A stretch of 9,212 bases of DNA from CAZCWX01 sp964502465 (GCA_964502465.1 CAZCWX010000358.1:1-9212), one strand, 5' to 3'. Positions 1-5,179 are shown, counted from the first letter of the stretch. Numbers and translations are program-made. Notes: generated by a model not told the origin, from the sequence alone.

Positions 1-1
1 T

Positions 2-367
2 TACCTAGTTGAGCAAGCTCAAACTTCCAAACACCCTGTCCAGAATCCAAATGCCTGGTTGACGGCTGCCTTTGAACGAAACGGAGGTCCTCTCGTTACT
101 GAACGGATGATGGAGGCCCAGATCGACCAGCCAGGAACGAAAATGAACGAAGAACGGGTGCTCGTATCTGCAGGGACGGATAAGGATCTCGATATCCTTC
201 GCCGTTATGTAGCTGCGAGCGTGGAGGATAAGGCCGAAATTGATCACATGGCCGAGGAGCGGGTGGGGCGATTACTCGGGACAGTCTCTGCTGGCAAGCA
301 CGCTGGGATTCGGGAGCAGGCCAGGATCGAGTGTGCGCGGGAGTTTTTTGCAGCACGAGGGAAATGA
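2..367 (+). CDS. C-terminal part of a possible replication initiator-type protein (5' end outside window)
   Basis: The frame is open from the first bases of the window to a TGA at 365-367, so about 121 residues of a longer protein are visible and the true start lies to the left. A TTG at 59 exists but is not a convincing start because the frame continues upstream. Near the beginning is the motif NPNAWLTAAFERNGGPLVT, which resembles the NPxxWL-A(I/F) segment near the C-terminus of several plasmid and phage replication initiator proteins. The rest is charged and helical, with no catalytic motif. A winged-helix gene and a recombinase remnant nearby fit a plasmid or integrative-element backbone. 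The family call rests on one short motif and is tentative; another DNA-binding protein with the same tail is possible. Confidence 0.4.
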   Translation, partial: YLVEQAQTSKHPVQNPNAWLTAAFERNGGPLVTERMMEAQIDQPGTKMNEERVLVSAGTDKDLDILRRYVAASVEDKAEIDHMAEERVGRLLGTVSAGKHAGIREQARIECAREFFAARGK

Positions 368-430
368 GAAAAATCTACGCCATGTCCGTGCTGAATCGCT
401 ATCTACCTGGTACCGACAAAAGAGCGAGGG

Positions 431-667
431 ATGCGTATTGTCAGCCGTTTGAGCGATCAAGTGCAAACCTCAGTAGAATGGAGTCATGTAGGGCGCGCTT
501 TAGTCGTCCTGCTCCGCCATGCAGAAAGCGAGATCATCAAGCAGGCACGACGCAACGGTCCGCTGACGCGGCCGCCGAATGATCAGGCGATCGCACTCGC
601 AGAGTTCGAGCAACGCATTGCGCAGATTGTGCTACGAGCTTTCCGTGACGTGTCGCCACTCCGATAG
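431..667 (+). CDS. Small hypothetical protein (78 aa)
   Basis: ATG at 431 is preceded by a purine-rich stretch (gagcgaggg) that could act as a weak ribosome binding site; the frame ends with TAG at 665-667. The product is mostly helical and charged, with segments such as VLLRHAESEIIKQARR and ALAEFEQRIAQIVLRAF. It has no signal peptide, membrane segment or recognised motif. It lies 63 bases downstream of the partial replication-like gene on the same strand and could be co-transcribed with it. It converges on the winged-helix gene with a 12-base gap. I do not recognise the family. Its position between two plausible genes is the main reason to believe it. Confidence 0.4.
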   Translation: MRIVSRLSDQVQTSVEWSHVGRALVVLLRHAESEIIKQARRNGPLTRPPNDQAIALAEFEQRIAQIVLRAFRDVSPLR

Positions 668-679
668 AGGGGTAGGACG

Positions 680-1384
680 TCATAGAGATGTGCCGGTCTC
701 CGGGCGATGCAGGTGAGAAAAGAGGTGTGCATACGGTTTGCGGCGATCGGGTCCAAAGACGTTGTCGAACACCAGCTCGTCGACTTTATCCCTAAGAAGC
801 TCGTCCGAAAATGCCTCTGGTTCGCCATTCGCGCGCTCGGTAAGCCACTCCACCGCGGCTTCGGTCAGCTCCTGCAATCGAGCTGGCCCTAAGCGTTGCT
901 TGCAGTCCAGAAACAACGCGCGATCTTCAAGACTGAAGGCGTCGTAGACAGGTGGGCGAGCTAGCCGCTGGAGGGAAAGAGGGGGATTTCGGCGCCGGCG
1001 TGGCAGAAACGCTGGTCTATGCGGCAGGGTCGACAGCAACTGCACGACGAAGGTCGTGCCGCTTTTGCTTTCCCAGACGGTTTTGAGGAGCTGCTTGGTC
1101 CGCAACCCCTTCACGGCCCTGCGGACCGTACTCAGCGACAATCTGCACTGCGCGGCGAGATCTTCATAGCGACACTGTGTGAACGGAGTCTGTTGCACAT
1201 GGGACAGACGAAAGAGCCGGTGATAGAGGCTCTGCTCAGCGGGAGGCAGAGAGGGGATCACCTCATCCATCAGCTCACAATAGGCCCGCACCACCGCGGC
1301 CCAGTGACCGTCGAACTCCCCGTTTGAGCGACCATTTTCGTCCACCCCCCCCTCCGTTTCTGACCTTTTACTTTGAGCGGTCAT
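680..1384 (-). CDS. Winged-helix DNA-binding protein, replication or regulator type
   Basis: From ATG at 1384 the product is 234 aa. Residues about 46-110 form a clear winged-helix/HTH domain: LPPAEQSLYHRLFRLSH, then YEDLAAQCRLSLSTVRRAVKGLRTKQLL, the usual recognition helix followed by a wing. This arrangement occurs in DNA-binding proteins encoded on plasmids and genomic islands, including replication and partition regulators. The C-terminal half is helical and charged, without catalytic motifs. The start is uncertain. A TTG at 1429 with an AAGGG-like site would add 15 residues. A GTG at 1343-1345, preceded directly by GGAGGGGG, has the best ribosome binding site and would give a shorter protein. 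The gene is divergent from the recombinase remnant, so it may regulate the shared intergenic region. The fold is clear; the role is inferred. Confidence 0.65.
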   Translation of the reverse strand: MTAQSKRSETEGGVDENGRSNGEFDGHWAAVVRAYCELMDEVIPSLPPAEQSLYHRLFRLSHVQQTPFTQCRYEDLAAQCRLSLSTVRRAVKGLRTKQLLKTVWESKSGTTFVVQLLSTLPHRPAFLPRRRRNPPLSLQRLARPPVYDAFSLEDRALFLDCKQRLGPARLQELTEAAVEWLTERANGEPEAFSDELLRDKVDELVFDNVFGPDRRKPYAHLFSHLHRPETGTSL

Positions 1385-1402
1385 TGTGACAGAAATTTTT
1401 GC

Positions 1403-1427
1403 GCTCTGCAAACCACTGGTTGTGAGC
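1403..1427. promoter_or_regulatory. Dyad in the divergent intergenic region, possible operator
   Basis: The sequence has the arms AACCA and TGGTT around a central C (1411-1421), flanked further out by GCTC and GAGC (1403-1406 and 1424-1427), giving an imperfect nested dyad. It sits between the winged-helix gene and the recombinase promoter, where an autoregulatory HTH protein would be expected to bind. Only the symmetry is seen; the binding role is inferred. Confidence 0.3.
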
Positions 1428-1437
1428 AAGTTGACCC

Positions 1438-1466
1438 TTCATAAAAGGGGTTATATGGGGTAGAAT
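1438..1466 (+). promoter_or_regulatory. Possible sigma-70 promoter of the recombinase remnant
   Basis: TTCATA (1438-1443) and TAGAAT (1461-1466) are separated by 17 bases and match the -35 and -10 consensus at 4/6 and 5/6 positions. A further TTGACC lies at 1431-1436. The -10 box is 26 bases before the ATG at 1493, leaving a short leader with a very strong ribosome binding site, GGGAGGTGA, at 1481-1489. Confidence 0.4.
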
Positions 1467-1492
1467 TGGTTCCATAGAACGGGAGGTGAGGG

Positions 1493-1852
1493 ATGCACGA
1501 CGTTGCGGTGGTGAGAGGGCAGGGGAGGGCGCTCACGGCGGCAGAGTTCAGCAAACTGGCTGATGTCCCACTAGAACTCGAGTGGTTTGCGAACTTGCGA
1601 AATCCCAATCCCCGTCTAGCCTATCAACAAGATCTCCAGGAGTTCCAGCGCTTTGTCTGGATTACCACAGACGTGCGGGGGTTCTGTGTACACTCGTTGC
1701 GCGCCACCGCGGCCACGAATGCCTTAGCCCATGGCGCGGATATCGCTAAGGTGCAAGAGTGGTTAGGGCATGCGGATATTTCTACCACCCGCATGTATGA
1801 CCGTCGCCGCTGGCGGCCGGAGGAAAGTCCCACGTTTAAGGTCGAATACTAA
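1493..1852 (+). CDS. Internally deleted tyrosine recombinase (phage integrase family), 119 aa
   Basis: Residues about 15-55 (EFSKLADVPLELEWFANLRN then RLAYQQDLQEFQRFV) match the N-terminal SAM-like core-binding domain of XerC/D-type and phage integrases. Residues 66-103 (VHSLRATAATNALAHG, then KVQEWLGHADISTTRMYD) match the end of the catalytic domain. Box II H67 and R70, H93 and the tyrosine nucleophile Y102 are present. The box I arginine and the beta-hairpin lysine are missing. Integrases of this type are usually about 300 aa, so roughly 170-200 residues appear to be lost in frame between FVW and GFCVHSLR. The start is secure: ATG with a near-perfect Shine-Dalgarno, GGGAGGTGA, 3 bases upstream. 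It cannot be a normal active recombinase. It may be a remnant or, less likely, a DNA-binding accessory protein kept after deletion. Confidence 0.8.
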   Translation: MHDVAVVRGQGRALTAAEFSKLADVPLELEWFANLRNPNPRLAYQQDLQEFQRFVWITTDVRGFCVHSLRATAATNALAHGADIAKVQEWLGHADISTTRMYDRRRWRPEESPTFKVEY

Positions 1853-2088
1853 GGGCGGGGCAACCTAAGATGCCCCAGACTTGGACGATGCGATTAGCGA
1901 GTGAGCGAAAGAGCGAGAAGCGAGATCAGAATGGCAATGGACGAAAGGGGAATGAGTTAGAGAACGAGGCGGGCAATTTCTTGAGCAACAGGGAAAAGGC
2001 GAGAAGGTGAGGGGGAAAGAAAACGCAAGGTAGACCAGGAGCGGTACTATTCCGCGCCTACAAGCGCGGATAGAAAACAGAGGCGAAC
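1853..2088. other. Purine-rich intergenic spacer with short tandem repeats
   Basis: No supported gene lies here. From about 1890 to 2040 the + strand is strongly purine-rich. At 1897-1927 four degenerate 7-8-base units starting GCGA follow one another (GCGAGTGA, GCGAAAGA, GCGAGAA, GCGAGATC). The long minus-strand open frame across this area overlaps the DUF6932 gene and looks like low-complexity read-out of the purine bias, so it is not annotated. Confidence 0.45.
2047..2073. promoter_or_regulatory. Inverted repeat upstream of the DUF6932 pair
   Basis: TCCGCGC (2051-2057) and GCGCGGA (2064-2070) are perfect arms around a 6-base loop. With one bulged base at 2050 the pairing extends through CTA/TAG to 2047-2073. 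It ends 15 bases before the GTG start of the DUF6932 gene and overlaps a -10-like TACTAT (2045-2050). This is the right place for an operator or a leader hairpin controlling the gene pair. The symmetry is seen directly; the function is inferred. Confidence 0.4.
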
Positions 2089-2508
2089 GTGGCGATTCCA
2101 CCATTGAACGAACACGGGTGGCTGCCCGAGGGCATCCATGACTGCACCCTCGAAGAAGCCGCGGTGCGCTTTGGTGGGTTTCAGCGCAGCGACCGGCGAC
2201 CGCAATTGTGGGCGAAGTTTCTGGAGTTCGTAGACGAAGCACGGGCGGGTGGGATCATAGACGCCATTGTGGTGGATGGCAGCTTTGTGACGGCCGAACC
2301 TGTTCCGCATGATATTGATCTCGTGTTAATCATGTCCGATCCACAGGACTTCTCCGTGGATCTGGCACCCGCTCATTACAACATCTTGTCTCAACGGCGT
2401 GTACGGCAACGGTTTGGGTTTGATATAGTAGTGGCGACTAATGAGCACGAGACCCTCGCGCAGGCCGTAGCGTTCTTTGAGCAGGTGCGGCACAGCGACC
2501 TGGTGTGA
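2089..2508 (+). CDS. DUF6932 family, nucleotidyltransferase-fold protein
   Basis: The 139-aa product begins MAIPPLNEHGWLPEGIHDCT, the characteristic opening of DUF6932 proteins. It carries a minimal nucleotidyltransferase signature: VVDGSFVT (GSF at 64-66), then HDIDLVL (D75 and D77), and a likely third acidic residue in FGFDIVV (D112). Proteins of this fold can transfer nucleotides to RNA or protein, and relatives (MNT, AbiEii) act in toxin-antitoxin or abortive infection systems; the activity of DUF6932 itself is not known to me. It starts at GTG with AGAGG about 5 bases upstream; no better ATG exists. The next gene begins 25 bases after its stop, suggesting one transcript. The family call is firm and the biological role is inferred. 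Confidence 0.8.
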   Translation: MAIPPLNEHGWLPEGIHDCTLEEAAVRFGGFQRSDRRPQLWAKFLEFVDEARAGGIIDAIVVDGSFVTAEPVPHDIDLVLIMSDPQDFSVDLAPAHYNILSQRRVRQRFGFDIVVATNEHETLAQAVAFFEQVRHSDLV

Positions 2509-2533
2509 AGAAGGGACTCTTGAGGATACGTCT

Positions 2534-2749
2534 ATGATCGAGACGACCGAACAGCTGTACCAAGCCATTGAGCAGATGGGGCGGATGCAACGCGTGCTGG
2601 AATCCTATCGCGATGAGATTCTGACAAAGAACCCGCGCAACTTTGCGCTGCTGGCGGAAGGGCCGTTGGAGCAACTGCGACAATTGCAGAGCCAAATTGA
2701 CGACTATCTCCAACGTGTAGAGACAGCCATACCTCCCGCCATCTCATGA
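2534..2749 (+). CDS. Small helical partner protein (71 aa) of the DUF6932 gene
   Basis: ATG at 2534 is preceded by GAGGA at 2522-2526, so this start is preferred over an upstream in-frame TTG at 2477 that lies inside the previous gene. The product (MIETTEQLYQAIEQMGRMQR then LESYRDEILTKNP and EGPLEQLRQLQSQIDDYLQRV) is almost wholly helical and probably a coiled-coil hairpin. It resembles small acidic proteins found beside toxin-like genes, such as the N-terminal helical part of some HTH antitoxins, but it has no HTH of its own. It lacks the RX4-6H motif of a HEPN toxin, so the pair is not a standard MNT/HEPN system. It sits 25 bases behind the DUF6932 gene in the same orientation and is probably its partner. 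Confidence 0.65.
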   Translation: MIETTEQLYQAIEQMGRMQRVLESYRDEILTKNPRNFALLAEGPLEQLRQLQSQIDDYLQRVETAIPPAIS

Positions 2750-2926
2750 TGCGGAAAAGGGAAGACCTGCGCACTCCATGGCGCACAGGCCGCCTTCCTC
2801 CAGTTCGTCGTCACCGCAGGAGACGTGATTATATTCCCGTTTCACGGTTCCACGGAAGTACTGAAAATGTTTCTTCTCTCCGTGTTTTCCAGCGGGGTGT
2901 CCGGAGCGCTCACCGGGATGCTCACA

Positions 2927-2948
2927 GCCCTGAATTCTGGGCCTTTTT
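2927..2948 (+). terminator. Weak rho-independent terminator candidate
   Basis: GCCC (2927-2930) and GGGC (2939-2942) pair around TGAATTCT, whose GAATTC core can also self-pair, and are followed by CTTTTTC. It lies about 180 bases after the stop of the 71-aa gene and could end that transcript. The outer stem is only 4 bp, so strength is doubtful. Confidence 0.3.
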
Positions 2949-3063
2949 CGGTCTCCTCACAGCATGTGACTTGACTCTAAGAAAATCAACGACTTAGATC
3001 TAGTGTACTTTACCAGACCTATGAATTATCAGACGTTGTGGAGTGCATCCGTTTTTGAGGCGT

Positions 3064-3083
3064 CATTTTGACCGGTCAAGATG
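3064..3083. promoter_or_regulatory. Imperfect 20-bp palindrome, possible operator
   Basis: The perfect 12-bp palindrome TTGACCGGTCAA at 3068-3079 is extended by CAT and ATG arms after one mismatched pair. It lies 115 bases upstream of the PHA-system gene and includes a TTGACC that could serve as a -35 element. The symmetry fits a dimeric repressor site, but no regulator gene is adjacent. Confidence 0.3.
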
Positions 3084-3096
3084 GTGCACCCTGCGG

Positions 3097-3142
3097 AGCA
3101 GCGCTGCCCCCGTTCGGCTGGGGCAGGTGGTACGTTCGGCTG
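3097..3142. repeat. Hairpin and direct repeats upstream of the PHA-system gene
   Basis: A perfect palindrome GCAGCGCTGC (3097-3106) runs into a 7-bp stem, CTGCCCC (3104-3110) with GGGGCAG (3120-3126). The 10-mer CGTTCGGCTG occurs as the loop region (3111-3120) and again at 3133-3142, 22 bases apart. A -10-like TATCAT follows at 3154-3159. Function is unknown; it may belong to the leader or promoter of the downstream gene. Confidence 0.3.
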
Positions 3143-3197
3143 CAGACGTGAGATATCATAAGAAAATCACACGCAGGACACAGGAAGGAGCGCGGCG

Positions 3198-3518
3198 ATG
3201 CCCCTTATAACGCTCTCAGTGCAGCATGGGCACACGCTCGACGAGGCGCGCAGCCGCTTGCAGACTGCCGTGACCGAGCTCACGAGCCGATTCGGGACCT
3301 TGGTCAGGCGGGTGCAGTGGTCTCCTGACCGTAGCCAGGTACGGCTGGAGGGCAGCGGGGTGTGGATCGAGCTGCGGGTCGATACGCAGGCCGTGCACGT
3401 GGCGGCCGACCTCCCCATGCTCGGCCGGCTGCTGGGCGGCTCCGTCGCCACCCGGCTACAGGAGATCATCAGGCGTACCTTTCAGCCCCAGCTGCCCGGG
3501 GGCGACGGGAACGCATAG
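3198..3518 (+). CDS. Polyhydroxyalkanoic acid system family protein (PHA_gran_rgn type)
   Basis: The 106-aa product opens MPLITLSVQHGHTLDEARSR and continues with RFGTLVRRVQW, VRLEGSGVWIELRVD and LPMLGRLLGG, ending in an ATRLQEIIRRTF helix. This is the pattern of the short cytoplasmic family labelled polyhydroxyalkanoic acid system protein, which also occurs in organisms without obvious PHA storage; its precise activity is not established. It looks full length. ATG at 3198 is preceded by GGAAGGAG (3182-3189), a strong ribosome binding site at normal distance. The gene is alone on its strand, has no PHA synthase or phasin next to it, and converges on the FG-GAP gene. Codon use is GC-rich like that gene, and unlike the less GC-rich spacer at 4500-5130. 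Confidence 0.8.
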   Translation: MPLITLSVQHGHTLDEARSRLQTAVTELTSRFGTLVRRVQWSPDRSQVRLEGSGVWIELRVDTQAVHVAADLPMLGRLLGGSVATRLQEIIRRTFQPQLPGGDGNA

Positions 3519-3534
3519 ATGGTGCGCACGGGTT

Positions 3535-3558
3535 CTGGCCGCACGATCGTGCGGCCAG
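3535..3558. repeat. Perfect 24-bp palindrome between convergent genes
   Basis: The half-site CTGGCCGCACGA (3535-3546) is followed directly by its exact reverse complement (3547-3558). It lies 17 bases after the PHA-system stop and about 70 bases beyond the 3' end of the convergent FG-GAP gene. As RNA it would fold on either strand into a GC-rich stem of about 10 bp with a 4-base loop, so it could act as a bidirectional terminator or RNA-stabilising hairpin, although no T-run follows. A palindromic protein-binding site is the alternative. Confidence 0.6.
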
Positions 3559-3627
3559 CGCTCGGTGGGGTCGAGGAGACCGGGGCAGGTATGTGTCCCG
3601 GTCCGTCCCCGCTCCGGCCGTGCCTAC

Positions 3628-4212
3628 TTACGGCAGCCGGCTCTTCAGGTCTATCGCGTCGCTCCGTCTCAGCGTCGGGCTCTTCTGGGTCGAGAGCACG
3701 GTGCCGTCCGTCCCCGAGAAGAGGAACACTTCCCCGGAGGTGGATTCCTCCACCACGATGTCGGGCACGCCGTCCCCGCTCACATCGTCCAGCCCGGTGA
3801 GCCACCGGCCAAAGTCGCCCCGCTCCTGCGGGTCCGGGGCCACCAAGGTGTAGAGCCAGGTATTGTCCGCTCCCGAGAAAACAAAGACCTCCCCGGAGAC
3901 GGGATCCCACACCGCCACATCGGCCACGGCGTCGCCGGTCACATCCCCGACCCCGGTCGCGGGATCTAGGCTCAAGGCGAGGTGACAATTTTGTCCATCC
4001 TTATCGCAATGATAGGTCTGGCACGAGGTCGTGCCAGTGATCGGATTCTTGGTGCATTTTTCACACCAGGTAATCGGCGTCAGCGGCATGCCCGCCGGCC
4101 CGCATGTCCCGCCGGCATCTTCGATCTCAGTTTTCGAGAGCGCCTGCGCGTGGCCGACCCACACGAAGGCCGCTGCTAGGAGGAAGAGACTGAGGAGAGT
4201 GAACCGTGTCAT
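3628..4212 (-). CDS. Small exported Cys-rich protein with two FG-GAP/VCBS-like repeats
   Basis: ATG at 4212 has AAAGGAG about 8 bases upstream. The 194-aa product starts with a signal peptide (basic MTRF, a hydrophobic stretch to about residue 20, AQA cleavage site near residue 24). Residues 37-76 contain six cysteines (37, 50, 53, 64, 69, 76), probably disulfide bonded. Two FG-GAP-type calcium-binding repeats follow: VGDVTGDAVADVAV (about 88-101) and LDDVSGDGVPDIVV (141-154), each continuing into SGEVF(V/L)FSG. FG-GAP repeats normally come in sets of about seven that close a beta-propeller; two cannot, so this is either a truncated member or a subunit that oligomerises. It probably acts in the periplasm or outside the cell, in binding or adhesion; no catalytic domain is seen. 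It is monocistronic and convergent with the PHA-system gene. Confidence 0.75.
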   Translation of the reverse strand: MTRFTLLSLFLLAAAFVWVGHAQALSKTEIEDAGGTCGPAGMPLTPITWCEKCTKNPITGTTSCQTYHCDKDGQNCHLALSLDPATGVGDVTGDAVADVAVWDPVSGEVFVFSGADNTWLYTLVAPDPQERGDFGRWLTGLDDVSGDGVPDIVVEESTSGEVFLFSGTDGTVLSTQKSPTLRRSDAIDLKSRLP

Positions 4213-5125
4213 CTGTATACTCCTTTCGTTGCGGAGGGGCCGCGATGCTCCAGCCCGTCCGTGGCTCAGGTCACGATCCCCTTCGTGCGCTCTCTCCGGG
4301 AGCGGGAAGGGGGACTTCTACCACCCACACCCCAGCGCGGCGCCTGTGTGCGGCTCGGCAACCATACGGCTCGGGTCGCGTCCCTGGCGTCCACCGGCGT
4401 CGTCGCGCTGTCTTCCACCCTGAAAGGCGTGCCGTGGGTGTGCCACGAGACGGCACAAGGGCCTTCTGGCAGTAGCCGTGTGAAAATGGCTAGGATCAAA
4501 ACTCCTTCAAATTCAACATGTTAGGAGAACGGTCCTGCAGACCACGCCACCGGAAAGGCGAGAAAAACTCGTGTAACATTGCAGAATTGTATCGTTGCCC
4601 CCTGCCTTCGCGTAAAAAATTGCACGGTTGCTGCTGCCACCCCAAGAGGTTGGGTTTACCCCAACGAGCAGAAACAGAGGGACCGATGGCAATCGACCAG
4701 TAGCGATCGCTGTACATGCCCCTGCGCCTTGCGGTCACAGACCTCACTGTTTTAGGGCACTGCCTCCTCACTCCCGATAAATAATAAGTTTCCCCTGACT
4801 GCACCATTCTTTCACACTGGAGCTGTACCCCCGGGTTGCAGTCACGGTTCAGCGCATCGAGAGTCTCGCTACGCTCCCCAGTTGAATCGTTCTTTTCGCG
4901 GGAGAGCTGCCCCTCCTTCCCGGTGTTCAGTCGGATTGAACATTTTGTTCACTCCATTGTTACCCCGTTGGGATATGAGCGTGGAGATCGGATCCGGCTG
5001 CAATCGATGTTGTTGGCGACGGGCCAAGGAGCACAGGACCTTTATGAGTGCTGATGGATTGACCTCACCGAAAATAGCAATTGCACGAATTCACCAACAA
5101 CATCGCAATATTTGGCATATATGCC
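4213..5125. other. Long intergenic stretch without a convincing gene
   Basis: Several frames of 60-100 codons exist on both strands, but none combines a good ribosome binding site, a plausible composition and a recognisable product. The best minus-strand candidate, about 4266-4499 from a TTG after GAAGGAG, gives a Pro/Arg-rich protein of no known family. The GC-rich part (4213-4480) carries a small hairpin in CGCTC/GAGCG near 4290. The part after 4500 is less GC-rich. No tRNA, rRNA or riboswitch pattern was recognised. It may be a decayed gene region or hold an unknown RNA. Confidence 0.45.
4639..4665 (+). other. Two mutually exclusive short hairpins
   Basis: The element CCCAA (4641-4645) can pair with TTGGG (4650-4654) across GAGG, and the same TTGGG, extended to GTTGGG (4649-4654), can instead pair with CCCAAC (4660-4665) across TTTAC. 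One strand segment therefore has two competing partners, as in attenuators. Stems are only 5-6 bp and no T-run follows, so this is recorded as structure only. Confidence 0.2.
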
Positions 5126-5126
5126 A
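5113..5126. repeat. Perfect 14-bp palindrome beside the IS66 insertion site
   Basis: TGGCATATATGCCA is an exact palindrome whose last base is the first base of the left 8-bp target duplication. It may be an operator in the original host sequence or a structural feature that favoured insertion. Confidence 0.4.
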
Positions 5127-5133
5127 GAGAGTC
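5126..5133. repeat. Target site duplication, left copy (AGAGAGTC)
   Basis: Identical to 7443-7450 on the other side of the IS66 element. Removing the element and one copy restores a continuous host sequence. Confidence 0.95.
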
Positions 5134-5156
5134 GTAAGCGATTACTGACCGGCGTT
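5134..5156 (+). repeat. IS66 left terminal inverted repeat
   Basis: Starts GTAAGCG and ends CGGCGTT; 16 of 23 positions match the reverse complement of 7420-7442. Confidence 0.85.
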
Positions 5157-5179
5157 CTTCCTTCCAAAGCAAAGACGCG

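Larger units (their letters stand above)
2750..3197. other. Intergenic region between the DUF6932 pair and the PHA-system gene
   Basis: No convincing gene is present. The frame of the 71-aa protein stays open after its TGA until a stop near 2970, and an ATGA overlap at 2746 opens another Arg-rich frame to 2997, but neither has a good ribosome binding site or a recognisable product. The region also holds a terminator-like hairpin near 2927 and several dyads between 3064 and 3142. Confidence 0.45.

Noticed and set aside
1865..2242. 125-codon minus-strand frame over the purine-rich spacer and the start of the DUF6932 gene
   Set aside because: Ser/Arg/Pro-rich low-complexity product, overlaps a clear gene on the other strand, no ribosome binding site; explained by strand bias.
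2746..2997. 83-codon plus-strand frame overlapping the stop of the 71-aa gene by ATGA
   Set aside because: The overlap looks like translational coupling, but the product is an Arg-rich run without recognisable fold, and a terminator-like hairpin lies inside it.
3482..3988. 168-codon minus-strand frame across the PHA-system/FG-GAP boundary
   Set aside because: Gly/Arg-rich shadow of the FG-GAP gene in another frame; the FG-GAP frame has the signal peptide, repeats and ribosome binding site.
4266..4499. 77-codon minus-strand frame starting at TTG after GAAGGAG
   Set aside because: A fair ribosome binding site is present, but the product is Pro/Arg-rich and unrecognised and ends among GC-rich repeats; not enough support to call a gene.
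4702..4711. AGCGATCGCT palindrome containing GCGATCGC
   Set aside because: Only 10 bp, a single copy in the window, no context pointing to function.
4496..4807. 103-codon minus-strand frame in the long spacer
   Set aside because: No Shine-Dalgarno before the ATG, unusual composition, and no similarity to a known family that I can see.
4213..5125. Possible tRNA or small structured RNA in the gene-free stretch
   Set aside because: GTTC-like T-loop fragments were seen near 4846 but no matching arms or acceptor stem.
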